From JBPRGH01 sp051418055 (GTDB lineage Bacteria > Bacteroidota > Bacteroidia > Cytophagales > Cyclobacteriaceae): a stretch of 64,000 nucleotides of DNA. Below the pieces are notes generated by a model. It was given only the letters and a program-made list of their open reading frames with translations, had not been told where the DNA came from and did no database searches. A program made the translations under genes and the position numbers. Location: positions 1-64,000 of the forward strand of contig JBPRGH010000119.1 of assembly GCA_051418055.1 (NCBI GenBank), in the 5' to 3' direction. Numbering within the stretch: position 1 is the stretch's first letter; the number at the start of each line of letters is the position of its first letter. Positions 36,126 to 45,007 of this stretch are shown piece by piece.

Positions 36126-37757
36126 ATGCCTAAAGGAATTTATCATATAGCTAAGCCTATAAATGAGCCGGTATTAAACTACGCTCCTGGAAGTGCAGAA
36201 AGAGCAGCTCTAAAGAAAGCTATTGAAGAAGCACGTAATAAACAGACTGATATACCTATGTATATTGGCGGTGAGGAAGTGCGTACGGAAAAAAAGATTA
36301 AGGTATCCCCACCTCATGATCATCAGCATATTTTAGGTCATTTTTATGAAGGTGATGAAACACATGTAAAGCAAGCTGTTAATTCAGCTCTGGCAGCGAA
36401 AAAAGCATGGAGCGATCTTTCATGGGAGCATCGAGCAAGCATATTTTTAAAAGCTGCGGATCTTATCAGTGGCCCATACAGAGCAAAAATAAATGCAGCT
36501 ACCATGCTTGGCCAATCAAAAAATGCTTATCAGGCTGAAATTGACAGTGCCTGTGAATTGATAGATTTCCTGCGTTTCAATGTCTATTACATGAGCCAGA
36601 TCTATGGTGATCAGCCCGATTCATCATCAGGAGTATGGAACCGTCTGGAATACCGAGCTTTGGAAGGGTTTGTCTTTGCTATTACTCCATTTAATTTTAC
36701 AGCTATTGCAGGTAATCTTCCGGCTTCTGCAGCATTAATGGGTAATACTGTAGTGTGGAAACCTGCTTATACGCAGATCTACTCGGCAAAAGTTATTATG
36801 GAGGTATTCCAAAAAGCAGGACTACCTGATGGTGTCATAAACCTTATTTATGTTGATGGACCGGTTGCAGGAGATATAATATTTAATCATCCTGATTTTG
36901 CGGGCCTTCATTTTACAGGTAGTACAACTGTATTTAAAGCATTATGGAAAACCATCGGTCAAAATATAGATAAATACAAAACCTATCCGAGAATTGTAGG
37001 TGAGACAGGTGGTAAAGATTTTATTCTGGCACATGAATCTGCTGATGCAAAAGAGGTGGCCACCGCTATATCACGGGGAGCCTTTGAGTACCAGGGGCAA
37101 AAATGTTCTGCGGCATCGCGTGCTTATATCCCTGCCAACATTTGGGATGATGTTAAAAAATATATCCTCGAGGATATTAAGAGCTTCAAAATGGGGGGCA
37201 CCGAAGATTTTGGGAACTTTATAAATGCCGTAATTGATGAAAGATCATTTGATAAAATAGCCTCATACATTGATCGCACCAAAGAAGAAAAAATGACTGA
37301 AATAATTGCCGGTGGTAACTATGATAAGAGCAAAGGCTATTTTATTGAGCCAACAATTGTTGTTACAAAGCAACCTCAGTCACTTACAATGTGTGAAGAG
37401 ATCTTTGGGCCTGTATTAACTATATATGTATATCAACCTGAAAGATTTGAAGAAACTATGGAGCTCCTGGATCAAACTTCTCCTTATGCACTGACGGGGG
37501 CTGTTTTTAGCCGTGACAGGTATATTATTGAATTGGCTTCCAAGAAATTACTGCATGCTGCAGGAAACTTCTATATTAATGATAAACCAACAGGGGCTGT
37601 AGTAGGCCAGCAACCATTCGGAGGGTCAAGAGCTTCCGGCACTAATGATAAGGCGGGTTCTATGCTTAATCTGTTACGCTGGGTTTCTCCACGAACAATT
37701 AAAGAAACTTTTGTTACTCCAACTGATTATCGCTATCCATTTCTAAATAAAGAGTAA
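36126..37757 (+). CDS. pruA: L-glutamate gamma-semialdehyde (1-pyrroline-5-carboxylate) dehydrogenase
   Basis: PruA oxidises glutamate semialdehyde to glutamate with NAD+ in proline catabolism. The 543-aa protein begins with the family-typical NEPVLNYAPGSAER. The aldehyde-dehydrogenase core shows FAITPFNFTAIAGNL, the LHFTGSTTVF nucleotide loop, VGETGGKDF with the general-base Glu, and the catalytic Cys in EYQGQKCSAASR. EEIFGPVL and PFGGSRASGTNDKAG follow near the end. It is the stand-alone type, so proline dehydrogenase must be encoded elsewhere. Confidence 0.95.
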   Translation: MPKGIYHIAKPINEPVLNYAPGSAERAALKKAIEEARNKQTDIPMYIGGEEVRTEKKIKVSPPHDHQHILGHFYEGDETHVKQAVNSALAAKKAWSDLSWEHRASIFLKAADLISGPYRAKINAATMLGQSKNAYQAEIDSACELIDFLRFNVYYMSQIYGDQPDSSSGVWNRLEYRALEGFVFAITPFNFTAIAGNLPASAALMGNTVVWKPAYTQIYSAKVIMEVFQKAGLPDGVINLIYVDGPVAGDIIFNHPDFAGLHFTGSTTVFKALWKTIGQNIDKYKTYPRIVGETGGKDFILAHESADAKEVATAISRGAFEYQGQKCSAASRAYIPANIWDDVKKYILEDIKSFKMGGTEDFGNFINAVIDERSFDKIASYIDRTKEEKMTEIIAGGNYDKSKGYFIEPTIVVTKQPQSLTMCEEIFGPVLTIYVYQPERFEETMELLDQTSPYALTGAVFSRDRYIIELASKKLLHAAGNFYINDKPTGAVVGQQPFGGSRASGTNDKAGSMLNLLRWVSPRTIKETFVTPTDYRYPFLNKE

Positions 37758-37784
37758 GGATAATTGAATCGATAAGATCCAAAA

Positions 37785-37836
37785 AGAGGCTGCTTTAAAA
37801 AGTTATTGAGATCATTTAACTTTTAAGGCAGTCTCT
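37785..37836. repeat. Imperfect 20-bp inverted repeat after pruA
   Basis: AGAGGCTGCTTTAAAAAGTTA and the far arm TTAACTTTTAAGGCAGTCTCT are near-complementary around a 10-nt loop. It may terminate pruA, but no T-run follows. The GAGGCTG...CAGTCTC ends resemble terminal repeats of some Bacteroidota insertion sequences, so a short miniature remnant is possible. Confidence 0.4.
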
Positions 37837-37894
37837 TGTATTATAACAATATCCATGGTTTTCATTGTTAGTAAGTTATAAAAACTGTTTAACT

Positions 37895-38446
37895 ATGAAA
37901 AATTATTTAATTCTATCACTAATTCTATTATTTACAGGCTGTACCCAACAGGAATACCTGGTAAGATCAGATCATGCACCTGATGTTGATTTTGAAAAAT
38001 ATAATTCTTATGCTTTTGCAACAAATATCAGCAGCAATAATGCAGAGCTTTTTTTAGATGATCTTTCTCTTAAGAATAAAATCAGAGAAGAAGTACGAGG
38101 TGAAATGGAGGCTAAAGGCTATACATTTGATCTGACAGATCCAGATTTATTGGTTAATTTTCGTGTTTTTGAAAAACCTGTAGATATGCAGGGATACCAA
38201 CAGCAAAATTTTGAGTACTGGGGAACAGAAGATGTTATAGATGTAGAAAATAAAAAAACATATAATCTTGATGCTGGCACCCTGGTTGTGGATATTGTTG
38301 AAAACGAAACCAAGAGAGTTGTCTGGACAGGTTATGCAAGTGGTATTTTAAAAGAAGACGATTCTTTTGATAAATCAGATAATGCTGTCGCAGCGGCTGT
38401 TGAAAAAATATTCAATAACTATAATTACCGAGCTGAGGAGCTTTAA
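37895..38446 (+). CDS. DUF4136 lipoprotein
   Basis: The start at ATG 37895 gives a lipoprotein signal (MKNYLILSLILLFTGC); an open extension of ten codons lies upstream. The mature protein fits DUF4136: D-F-x-K-Y-x-S-Y-A-F near residue 35, the MEAKGY-DPDLLVNF middle, and a final VDIVENETKRVVWTG segment. The family is membrane-anchored on the periplasmic side with unknown function. A bidirectional terminator follows. Confidence 0.8.
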   Translation: MKNYLILSLILLFTGCTQQEYLVRSDHAPDVDFEKYNSYAFATNISSNNAELFLDDLSLKNKIREEVRGEMEAKGYTFDLTDPDLLVNFRVFEKPVDMQGYQQQNFEYWGTEDVIDVENKKTYNLDAGTLVVDIVENETKRVVWTGYASGILKEDDSFDKSDNAVAAAVEKIFNNYNYRAEEL

Positions 38447-38448
38447 AA

Positions 38449-38474
38449 AAAGGCCGGAAATTTTTCCGGCCTTT
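38449..38474. terminator. Bidirectional intrinsic terminator
   Basis: AAAGGCCGGAAA (38449-38460) pairs with TTTCCGGCCTTT (38463-38474) in a 12-bp stem with a minimal loop. A/T runs on both sides allow use by the DUF4136 gene and the convergent metalloprotease gene. Confidence 0.8.
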
Positions 38475-38487
38475 ATCTTTCTTCTAT

Positions 38488-40941
38488 TTAATTACATTTC
38501 AAATCATGACCTATTGGGGAACCTGCCGGTGGCTCTAAAGCCCCGGTTGATTCAAATTCCTTTGGATCTTCCTCAAAATTACCAATTTCAGTAAGTGAGT
38601 ATTTAAAATATGCTTTCTCCGAATCATTAAGGTTAGTTTTTAATTGAATTCTCATCCAGTTTTCTAATTCTTCAATTTTTAATAAAGTGATCGCCTTGAC
38701 CTGAGCGGGAGCATCTTTTCGGGTTGCGAGCTTAAATAAATTCTGAAGTACTACATTTTTCACAGTCCAGCTTATCTCTCCTTTCAGATCCGTAGAAGAT
38801 TCAGTGCGCCAGGTGGCATCAATTAGCTCATCCAAAAACTCATCAAGTCCCGGCATCTGATCATCACGTGAATGGTATTCTACCATACGTGCTGCTCTTG
38901 CAGGATGTAGTAATAAGCTAACTGTCATTTCAGCTGCTGCTTCTGCTGCACCTAAGGGATCAAAAGTAACTCCTGTCCGTATAGAGAATGTTTCTCTCGA
39001 TCGGCGGTAGCCAAGCGGTCTCGGAGGGATCAGTTGCAAAACATCTTCAGGAAGGGCCAATACCTCCGGCTCCAAGGTTTTCATCAAAGCCTTCATGGCA
39101 CGTCTTTGCTCATCAGGTTCTACAATTTCAGTAATGAGCTGATTATCACCTCGTAATGCGTATCTGTAATTTAAACCACCAATTGATTTTACTACTGCCT
39201 CTGTCTGATAACGATGGAAGAAATAAATTGGCACCAGCACCTCTTCAAGATAAGCATAAGGTACCCCTTCTCTTATATTTTTCTCTCCAAAATTATTTAT
39301 TGCGGTCTCCCGGATTTTAAGAACATGTAATAGCTCATCGGGAGCATTCGTGGCATTATCCCATAAATGTGCGTATGGATGAGCACCACCTTGTGGACGA
39401 GCATCCTGATCTGACAAGAATGATAATCCGGTTTCTATGCCTTCTAAAATTATTTCCTCAAGTGCCTCTCCCTCATCTGTATTTTCAGGGAAATCCTGGT
39501 AACCATAAGCAATAGCCACTTTATCCCACGCACCGATCTTATCGTCATAAGCCTCAGAGAGGTCGATCTTACCATCTTTTATTTTTACCAGCGGATGCGG
39601 ATAATCCATAACAGACGCACGGTCCTCAGCACTGGAAGCATAGCTATGCGAAATCCCTAATGTGTGGCCTACTTCATGAGCAGACAGCTGTTTTAAGCGA
39701 GCCAGCGCCATCTCACCCATTTCTTTTGGGATCTTCTCTCCTATTTCATAAGGGGCCAGTAATCCTTCAGCAATCAGAAAATCCTGACGCACTCGAAGTG
39801 ATCCCAGCAACACATGACCCTTTATAATTTCACCCGTACGGGGATCAATCACGGAAGAACCATAAGACCACCCTCTGGTAGAGCGATGGACCCAATTTAT
39901 CATATTGTAGCGAACGTCCATAGGATCAGCACCTTCAGGCAATATCTTCACCTGAAAAGCATCTTTATAACCAATCTCTTCATAAGCCTGGTTCCACCAT
40001 CTGGCGCCGTCAAGCAAAGCAGACCGAATTGGTTCAGGAACACCGGGATCCAAATAGTAAATGATGGGTTCTACTGCCTCACTTACTTCAGCCGTGGGAT
40101 CCTTTTTTTGCAACCTGTGCTTTGCAATAAATCTTTTTTCCAGCGGCTCATGAATAGGTGTGGCATAGTCAAAATAGGAAATACTGAAGTATCCGGCACG
40201 AGGGTCAAAAGGACGAGGGTCAAAACCCTCCTCAGGAAGCTTCACAAAAGAATGATGCTGGCGTACCGTCACATTATCAGGAGATGGAGTAACACTACGT
40301 ATATACCCTCCGGTAGATTCACCTGTAAATGTTAGTATAGCTTCAAATTCTGTATTTTTAGGAAACCCCTTAGTTCTTTCCATAAAAATGGCTGACCGGG
40401 ATTTTTCCAGTGAATAATTACCCTGCTTTGCTCCCTTTAATCTTGAAGCAACGCCATGTGCATCCCTGAGAAGAAAGTCCGTAGCATCAACAAGCACCTT
40501 TCCATCCTCTTCAGCAAAAATTTTAAAGCCCCAGATAACTGATCGGGCAAATGCCTCTTCCACAGATTTTTGTTCTTCCAGGTTATCACTGACAGCTCTG
40601 AACTTATAATTCGGCTCTACCAAAAGCACCTTTGGCCCGTAGCGTTCAAACTTCACTATTCTGGTGTCTCCTAATTGATTTCGATCAAGGCCTATATCAT
40701 TGGATCCAACTCCTGCTGACAGGCTGTTTACATAGATAAATTCCTGATCCATCCGAGGGATCTCAATATATATATTCCCCTGCCTGTCGTCATAATAAAA
40801 ATTAAAGAATCCCTCATGCCGAGTCATTCCACGGGTTTTATTTTCAAATTCGGAAAGTTCTTGTGAGGCTTTTTTTCTTTTTTGCGCAGAAACAGAAAAT
40901 GCGACGCACAGGATAAGTAAAAATGCAGTTAATACTCTCAT
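38488..40941 (-). CDS. Secreted zinc-dependent metalloprotease (DUF5117/DUF5118 type)
   Basis: This 817-aa protein has a signal peptide (MRVLTAFLLILCVAFSVSAQ). A beta-rich N-terminal part (YIEIPRMDQEFIYVNSLSAG) matches the leading domains of this Bacteroidota family. The catalytic core has HEVGHTLGISHSY with the HExxHxxGxxH zinc ligands, and a Met-turn SVMDY. A C-terminal helical domain completes it. It is most likely periplasmic or outer-membrane associated. Substrate unknown. Confidence 0.85.
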   Translation of the reverse strand: MRVLTAFLLILCVAFSVSAQKRKKASQELSEFENKTRGMTRHEGFFNFYYDDRQGNIYIEIPRMDQEFIYVNSLSAGVGSNDIGLDRNQLGDTRIVKFERYGPKVLLVEPNYKFRAVSDNLEEQKSVEEAFARSVIWGFKIFAEEDGKVLVDATDFLLRDAHGVASRLKGAKQGNYSLEKSRSAIFMERTKGFPKNTEFEAILTFTGESTGGYIRSVTPSPDNVTVRQHHSFVKLPEEGFDPRPFDPRAGYFSISYFDYATPIHEPLEKRFIAKHRLQKKDPTAEVSEAVEPIIYYLDPGVPEPIRSALLDGARWWNQAYEEIGYKDAFQVKILPEGADPMDVRYNMINWVHRSTRGWSYGSSVIDPRTGEIIKGHVLLGSLRVRQDFLIAEGLLAPYEIGEKIPKEMGEMALARLKQLSAHEVGHTLGISHSYASSAEDRASVMDYPHPLVKIKDGKIDLSEAYDDKIGAWDKVAIAYGYQDFPENTDEGEALEEIILEGIETGLSFLSDQDARPQGGAHPYAHLWDNATNAPDELLHVLKIRETAINNFGEKNIREGVPYAYLEEVLVPIYFFHRYQTEAVVKSIGGLNYRYALRGDNQLITEIVEPDEQRRAMKALMKTLEPEVLALPEDVLQLIPPRPLGYRRSRETFSIRTGVTFDPLGAAEAAAEMTVSLLLHPARAARMVEYHSRDDQMPGLDEFLDELIDATWRTESSTDLKGEISWTVKNVVLQNLFKLATRKDAPAQVKAITLLKIEELENWMRIQLKTNLNDSEKAYFKYSLTEIGNFEEDPKEFESTGALEPPAGSPIGHDLKCN

Positions 40942-41043
40942 AGTTATTTTATTTGTACAACTATAAAGATATTTTATTTTCCATAAATGAATACTGCATT
41001 TATATTAAACCGGGTATTTGTGGTTTTGCCGGTAGGTTAATTA

Positions 41044-41709
41044 TTAATCCGGCTTTGGACTGGTCGATTTTAGTCCGTCTATATGCTCAAATAAAGATTC
41101 ATCTATATTATTCCACATAGGGTCCAGAACAAAATCTACTCCTTCCCGGCGGGCAAGTTTAGCGGCAGGTAAGAAATCCCCATCTCCGGAAATTAAAATG
41201 ATCTTCTGAACTAACCGCTTTATGGAAAGGGAAGCTATATCGAGTCCAATCTTTATGTCTACGCTCTTTTGCTGGATATCATACTCCACATCCTCCTCTT
41301 TTAAATTACTGATCTTTATTTTATTGCTTAACAAAGCTCTTGTTTTATTGGGTCTTATAATCCAGCTCCTGGATGCCTTAAGATATCCCAGACGCAACGC
41401 CATCTTTCTTTTCTTTTTCAATTCCTCAAAAAAGTTATTTCTAAATTTTGCCAGATCAGAGGTGCCATAATCTATCGTTTTATTCGTGATTGGGTTTTTT
41501 ACCTTTACATTAAGGGGCATACTGTCGTAATAAAATATACGATGCAGGTAATCCTGCTCTTTAAGGTGTTCCATACATAATGAATAGAGATTATCAGCAA
41601 CTTCTTTTGCAGCATGTTGTTTTCCTTTTTCATATAGCTGATTGTACCGTTTAAGAAAAAATCCTCCATCTACTAAAATTGCAACTGATACGCCTGGTCT
41701 CTTATTCAT
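41044..41709 (-). CDS. NYN-domain (LabA/DUF88-like) protein
   Basis: This 221-aa PIN-like nuclease-fold protein has acidic residues in the expected places: VAILVDGGFF (Asp14), FYYDSMPL, VDIKIGLDIASL and LISGDGDFLPAAK. These match the NYN family, whose members are likely RNA-directed nucleases. The middle contains a basic insertion (LKKKRKMALRLGYLK). It stands alone on the minus strand. The target RNA is unknown. Confidence 0.85.
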   Translation of the reverse strand: MNKRPGVSVAILVDGGFFLKRYNQLYEKGKQHAAKEVADNLYSLCMEHLKEQDYLHRIFYYDSMPLNVKVKNPITNKTIDYGTSDLAKFRNNFFEELKKKRKMALRLGYLKASRSWIIRPNKTRALLSNKIKISNLKEEDVEYDIQQKSVDIKIGLDIASLSIKRLVQKIILISGDGDFLPAAKLARREGVDFVLDPMWNNIDESLFEHIDGLKSTSPKPD

Positions 41710-41843
41710 TTATTTATAATTTAACTAATTTATAAACAGCTAATTAGTCAGAATGATTAAATATTCTTAATTTTAAATCCACATAATAATTTTTTAATCA
41801 AAGTAGATTTAAAATTGTTATTACTATAACCCATTATTATACC

Positions 41844-42044
41844 ATGTCACCAAGAGAAAAATATAACATAATCGACAACTATCAGGAATTACATCCACAG
41901 GAGCCAATTTATGATCTTGTGAATCATTTTGGTCTTGAAAAAGCCTATGAAATTGTATCTAAGGCAAAAGGCCGACCGATTGCAATTGAATATGATGAGG
42001 AAAAAGATAAGTATAATTTTAAATATGAAGATAAAGGGAGTTGA
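41844..42044 (+). CDS. Small hypothetical protein
   Basis: This 66-aa acidic soluble protein (EKYNIIDNYQELHPQEPIYD) has predicted helices followed by a short strand. No family is recognised. It begins a run of small orphan genes that ends at the tRNA gene. Confidence 0.4.
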   Translation: MSPREKYNIIDNYQELHPQEPIYDLVNHFGLEKAYEIVSKAKGRPIAIEYDEEKDKYNFKYEDKGS

Positions 42045-42145
42045 AAAATACCCATATGTTGGTATTTGAAATTTAACATTATTTATGTTTATTTATGTTA
42101 AAGTCGCTTTAGCTTCTTTACATACTTCTTCTTTTTGGTAAAAGT

Positions 42146-42170
42146 AAAACCCTCTTTATGGAGGGTTTTT
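42146..42170 (+). terminator. Intrinsic terminator
   Basis: AAAACCCTC pairs with GAGGGTTTT around TTTATG, followed by further T residues. It is suited to end transcription of the small gene at 41844-42044. Confidence 0.75.
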
Positions 42171-42385
42171 TCTTTTATTGATTTATAGGTTTTTTTAGCT
42201 ATTTCATCTTCCGGAGATGTCTTATATAGATGTATTCTGGTGCCATTATCGCCGTTCAGACCCGCTCAAGCTGTCAGACCGGAAATTACGGCAATAGCTT
42301 TTTCCTCCTCCGGCATTTTAATAAAATTTTTCTAAAAAATAAAAGCTCATCAAATTATCGATGGTGCGCTTACAAGTGAAATGTA

Positions 42386-42420
42386 AAAGGCTTAGAGGTT
42401 TAGAACTTCTGAGCTTTTTT
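42386..42420 (+). terminator. Second terminator-like hairpin
   Basis: CTTAGAGG (42391-42398) and CTTCTGAG (42406-42413) pair with some G-T pairs, and a run of six T residues follows. No annotated gene ends just before it, hence the suspicion of a short transcript upstream. Confidence 0.5.
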
Positions 42421-42491
42421 ATTGCTTACCCTGTAAATTGTGACCTTATTCTAAGCCTTTTGTAAATTTCGGAATAACAAAAAATAATATT

Positions 42492-42743
42492 ATGACTAAA
42501 AAACATTATTTTCCGAAAAACACAGATGTCTACTACAAAAGAAAAATCTACGATGTTATTTATGTCTTAAATGAAAAAGAACATTTAAGATGTAAAGAGG
42601 CTAAAGAGGCAGGACAGAGGATTTATATTAAAGCAAGATTAGTCTTAACTCCTGATGGTAAATTTATAAATCGAGATGAGGGTAACAAGATGAATAATAA
42701 TATAGATTCCGATGAGCTAAATTTTATCAATTATGTATTATAG
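42492..42743 (+). CDS. Small hypothetical protein
   Basis: This 83-aa protein is basic at the start (MTKKHYFPKNTDVYYKRKIY) and acidic at the end. The pattern of strands suggests a small SH3-like or KOW-like fold, but no family is recognised. It lies in the small-gene cluster by the tRNA gene. Confidence 0.4.
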   Translation: MTKKHYFPKNTDVYYKRKIYDVIYVLNEKEHLRCKEAKEAGQRIYIKARLVLTPDGKFINRDEGNKMNNNIDSDELNFINYVL

Positions 42744-42790
42744 GCAAGCAGTCCTATAGGTATGATCTAAAGCGAAAAGTATGAGCTTTT

Positions 42791-43099
42791 TTATTTACCT
42801 TTAATTTTGTCATATAAAATCATTAGCAAAGCCCCTCCGATTATATAAAGAATAGTTATTGGCATGATTAAAAAAAGTAACCCTGAAATCCATTCTTCTT
42901 TTAACATCATTTGAATAGCCAAAAAAATAAGATATAGAGCAGCAAACACGCTTGTAATCATCAAAAACAGCCCAAAACCTGGACTTGGATCTGTGCTACT
43001 ATCTTTTTTTATATAAACTTTAAAAATCGGGTATGAGAAACATATAATTAAATATAAGAGACCACTATAAATGAAGAAGTTATTTATATAATCAATCAT
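42791..43099 (-). CDS. Small membrane protein
   Basis: This 102-aa protein has three hydrophobic helices (about 10-28, 44-66 and 72-96) and a basic C-terminus. It is not recognised. It is oriented opposite to the neighbouring small genes. Confidence 0.45.
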   Translation of the reverse strand: MIDYINNFFIYSGLLYLIICFSYPIFKVYIKKDSSTDPSPGFGLFLMITSVFAALYLIFLAIQMMLKEEWISGLLFLIMPITILYIIGGALLMILYDKIKGK

Positions 43100-43153
43100 T
43101 TTAAAGAAAGTAAATTTAAAAAATGATTATATAAAAAAAATAAAATATATCAT

Positions 43154-43378
43154 ATGAACCTAATAACAACAAATGAAAACCTATTCAGTAGACACGTTAC
43201 CGATAGCATTAGACAACAGTTTAATTACCTGATGGAAGGAGCGAGAACCAACCCCGAACAGGAAGCGGATATTTTCTACAGAGTAAATTATCTAATAATG
43301 GAAGCGGATACAATACACCAAGAGGGAGAGCGGAAAGCAAGAGCAGAGAAGCGGAGACGGATATTAAACTTGCTATAA
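43154..43378 (+). CDS. Small hypothetical helical protein
   Basis: This 74-aa protein is predicted all-helical and ends in an arginine-rich tail (GERKARAEKRRRILNLL). Base composition is visibly more GC- and A-rich than its neighbours in the second half. No family is recognised. Confidence 0.4.
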   Translation: MNLITTNENLFSRHVTDSIRQQFNYLMEGARTNPEQEADIFYRVNYLIMEADTIHQEGERKARAEKRRRILNLL

Positions 43379-43445
43379 TTTTACTGAAACATTAAAGAAA
43401 ATTTATAGTATTTTACTGCAACATTTTAAGGATTTGTTGCAGTAA
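43379..43445. repeat. Direct and inverted repeats next to tRNA-Arg
   Basis: TTTTACTGAAACATT (43379-43393) and TTTTACTGCAACATT (43411-43425) are direct copies 32 bp apart, differing at one base. TTACTGCAAC (43413-43422) pairs perfectly with GTTGCAGTAA (43436-43445). The set lies 53 bp past the 3' end of the tRNA gene and could be operator or recombinase sites. Confidence 0.5.
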
Positions 43446-43453
43446 CTAAAACA

Positions 43454-43486
43454 AAAAAGCCTCATACGTTTAATATAAGGCTTTTT
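43454..43486 (-). terminator. Terminator downstream of tRNA-Arg
   Basis: AAAAAGCCT (43454-43462) pairs with AGGCTTTTT (43478-43486). Read on the minus strand it follows the tRNA 3' end by 11 bp and ends in a T-run. Confidence 0.7.
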
Positions 43487-43497
43487 AAACTTTTGCT

Positions 43498-43574
43498 TGG
43501 TGACCTCGGCGGGAGTCGAACCCACAACCTTCAGAACCGGAATCTGACATTCTATCCAGTTGAACTACGAGGCC
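43498..43574 (-). tRNA. tRNA-Arg (anticodon CCG)
   Basis: The minus strand reads as a complete cloverleaf. The acceptor stem GGCCTCG pairs with CGAGGTC (one G-U). A 5-bp anticodon stem TCAGA/TCTGA encloses the loop TTCCGGT with anticodon CCG (codon CGG), and the T-loop GTTCGAC is standard. The discriminator is A, and CCA is encoded (43498-43500). 77 nt including CCA. Confidence 0.95.
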
Positions 43575-43660
43575 ATTAAAGGGTGCAAATTTAACAGGAA
43601 TAAGAAACTATATCCTATATCATTTAAAAATTATGCACAAAACAATCAACAATATTCAGG

Positions 43661-44998
43661 TTATTTAAATTCATCAATAGCTGAACCTAAATCGTATGCA
43701 GCCGGGAATTTTTTATTTCCTGAAACTATACTGGCTCCTGCTGTGGAGCGATAACCACCCGCACAATGCACAACTACAGGTTTATCAGTTGGAATTTTAT
43801 CGAGATTCTCCCGAAGCTCCGGTAAGGGCACTGCTATTGCATCAGGAAATATCTTTCCTTCATTGATCTCGCTTGCATTACGTATATCTACAATTGTATA
43901 TTTATCGGGATTTTGGCGAAAATCCATTAAATCCAGTCCCTGCTCCTTTTCAGGGCCCTTATTTTGAACTATACCTGCCTTTATATTTTGTTCATAACCA
44001 ATTTTTGCGGCTCTCTTAATAGCTCTTTCTAATGCTTCCTTATCTTCAGCAATTAAATAAAACTGCTCATTGGGAGCTATTATAGCACCCAGCCAGGTCT
44101 CAAATTTATCTGACAATGTATTCTGCAGGTTTATAGCTCCTGCATAATGCCCCTGACGGAATAATAAAGAAGGCCGTGCATCAATTATCAATTCAGATGT
44201 GCCATCTTCCGGAAGATCCTCCAATCTCGGTACTTTACGAATGCTTTCCTCATAATAAGGAACTCCTGTCCGGTTAAGCTCAACATCATAAGGAAAATAT
44301 TTAGGGACAAAAGGCTGCTGATCCAGCAATTCATTCACAAATGCATCCTTTTCAGTGATCTGAAATGCCCAGTTTTCTTTTTTCTCCTTCCCCATACTAC
44401 TATACAGATCAGGGCTTAAGTTCTTTCCGCATAAGGACCCCGCCCCATGTGCCGGATAAACCAGGACCTCATCAGGTAGATCCTTAAACACACGGTTAAT
44501 AGTATCGTACATCATACCAGCCAAAGATTCTCGTTTTTCTTTAACATTCCCTGCACCTTCTCTAAGATCCGGCCTGCCTACATCACCTACAAAAAGCGAG
44601 TCACCGGTAAAGGCAGCGTATGGTTTGTTTCCTTCATCATAAAGCAAATAAGTATTATGGTCAGGTGAATGACCGGGAGTAAATAAAGTTTTAAATTTTA
44701 TATTACCTACCTTTATTTCTGTTCCTTCATCAGCTGCTTCAAAATCATAAGAAACCCCAACTTTCGGATTTACATAAATTTTAGCTCCGAATTTATCGGA
44801 CAGCTCCTTATGACAGCTGGTGAAATCCGCATGAGGATGTGTTTCCAGTACAGCTGTAATATTTGCCCTGTGTTTATCAGCAAAATCTATATAAGGCTGT
44901 GGGTTACGAGCAGGATCAATAACTGCTACCTCTCCATTGCTGAATATTGCATATGAACTATGTGCAAGATGATTATCAAAAAACTGCTTTACTTCCAT
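43661..44998 (-). CDS. MBL-fold hydrolase with two rhodanese domains (persulfide dioxygenase-like)
   Basis: The N-terminal metallo-beta-lactamase domain has HPHADFTSCH (His54, His56, Asp58, His63), TPGHSPDH and GDSLFVGD. Residues about 265-350 form a degenerate rhodanese domain lacking the active Cys. The C-terminal rhodanese domain has Cys412 in HCAGGYRS. Such fusions oxidise glutathione or other persulfides and transfer sulfur. In the same direction 9 bp upstream is a TauE/SafE permease, consistent with sulfide detoxification and sulfite export. Confidence 0.85.
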   Translation of the reverse strand: MEVKQFFDNHLAHSSYAIFSNGEVAVIDPARNPQPYIDFADKHRANITAVLETHPHADFTSCHKELSDKFGAKIYVNPKVGVSYDFEAADEGTEIKVGNIKFKTLFTPGHSPDHNTYLLYDEGNKPYAAFTGDSLFVGDVGRPDLREGAGNVKEKRESLAGMMYDTINRVFKDLPDEVLVYPAHGAGSLCGKNLSPDLYSSMGKEKKENWAFQITEKDAFVNELLDQQPFVPKYFPYDVELNRTGVPYYEESIRKVPRLEDLPEDGTSELIIDARPSLLFRQGHYAGAINLQNTLSDKFETWLGAIIAPNEQFYLIAEDKEALERAIKRAAKIGYEQNIKAGIVQNKGPEKEQGLDLMDFRQNPDKYTIVDIRNASEINEGKIFPDAIAVPLPELRENLDKIPTDKPVVVHCAGGYRSTAGASIVSGNKKFPAAYDLGSAIDEFK

Positions 44999-45007
44999 AT
45001 CCTATAT

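Larger units (their letters stand above)
42045..42491. other. 447-bp stretch without a convincing gene; two terminator hairpins
   Basis: Two terminator-like hairpins are seen (listed separately). Between them, 42175-42385 has no open frame of note but is flanked by terminators on both sides, which could bracket a small RNA. AAAAGCTCAT near 42344 is the inverse of ATGAGCTTTT near 42782, so the next gene lies between inverted copies of a 10-bp word. Confidence 0.4.

Noticed and set aside
43560..43754. 64-aa open frame overlapping the tRNA gene
   Set aside because: It runs antisense to the tRNA and to the 3' end of the MBL-rhodanese gene, without any supporting feature.
44820..44850. HPHADF in place of HxHxDH as an inactivating change in the MBL protein
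   Set aside because: His54, His56, Asp58 and His63 still provide a ligand set, and this variant is recalled as usual in the subfamily; not a clear loss of function.
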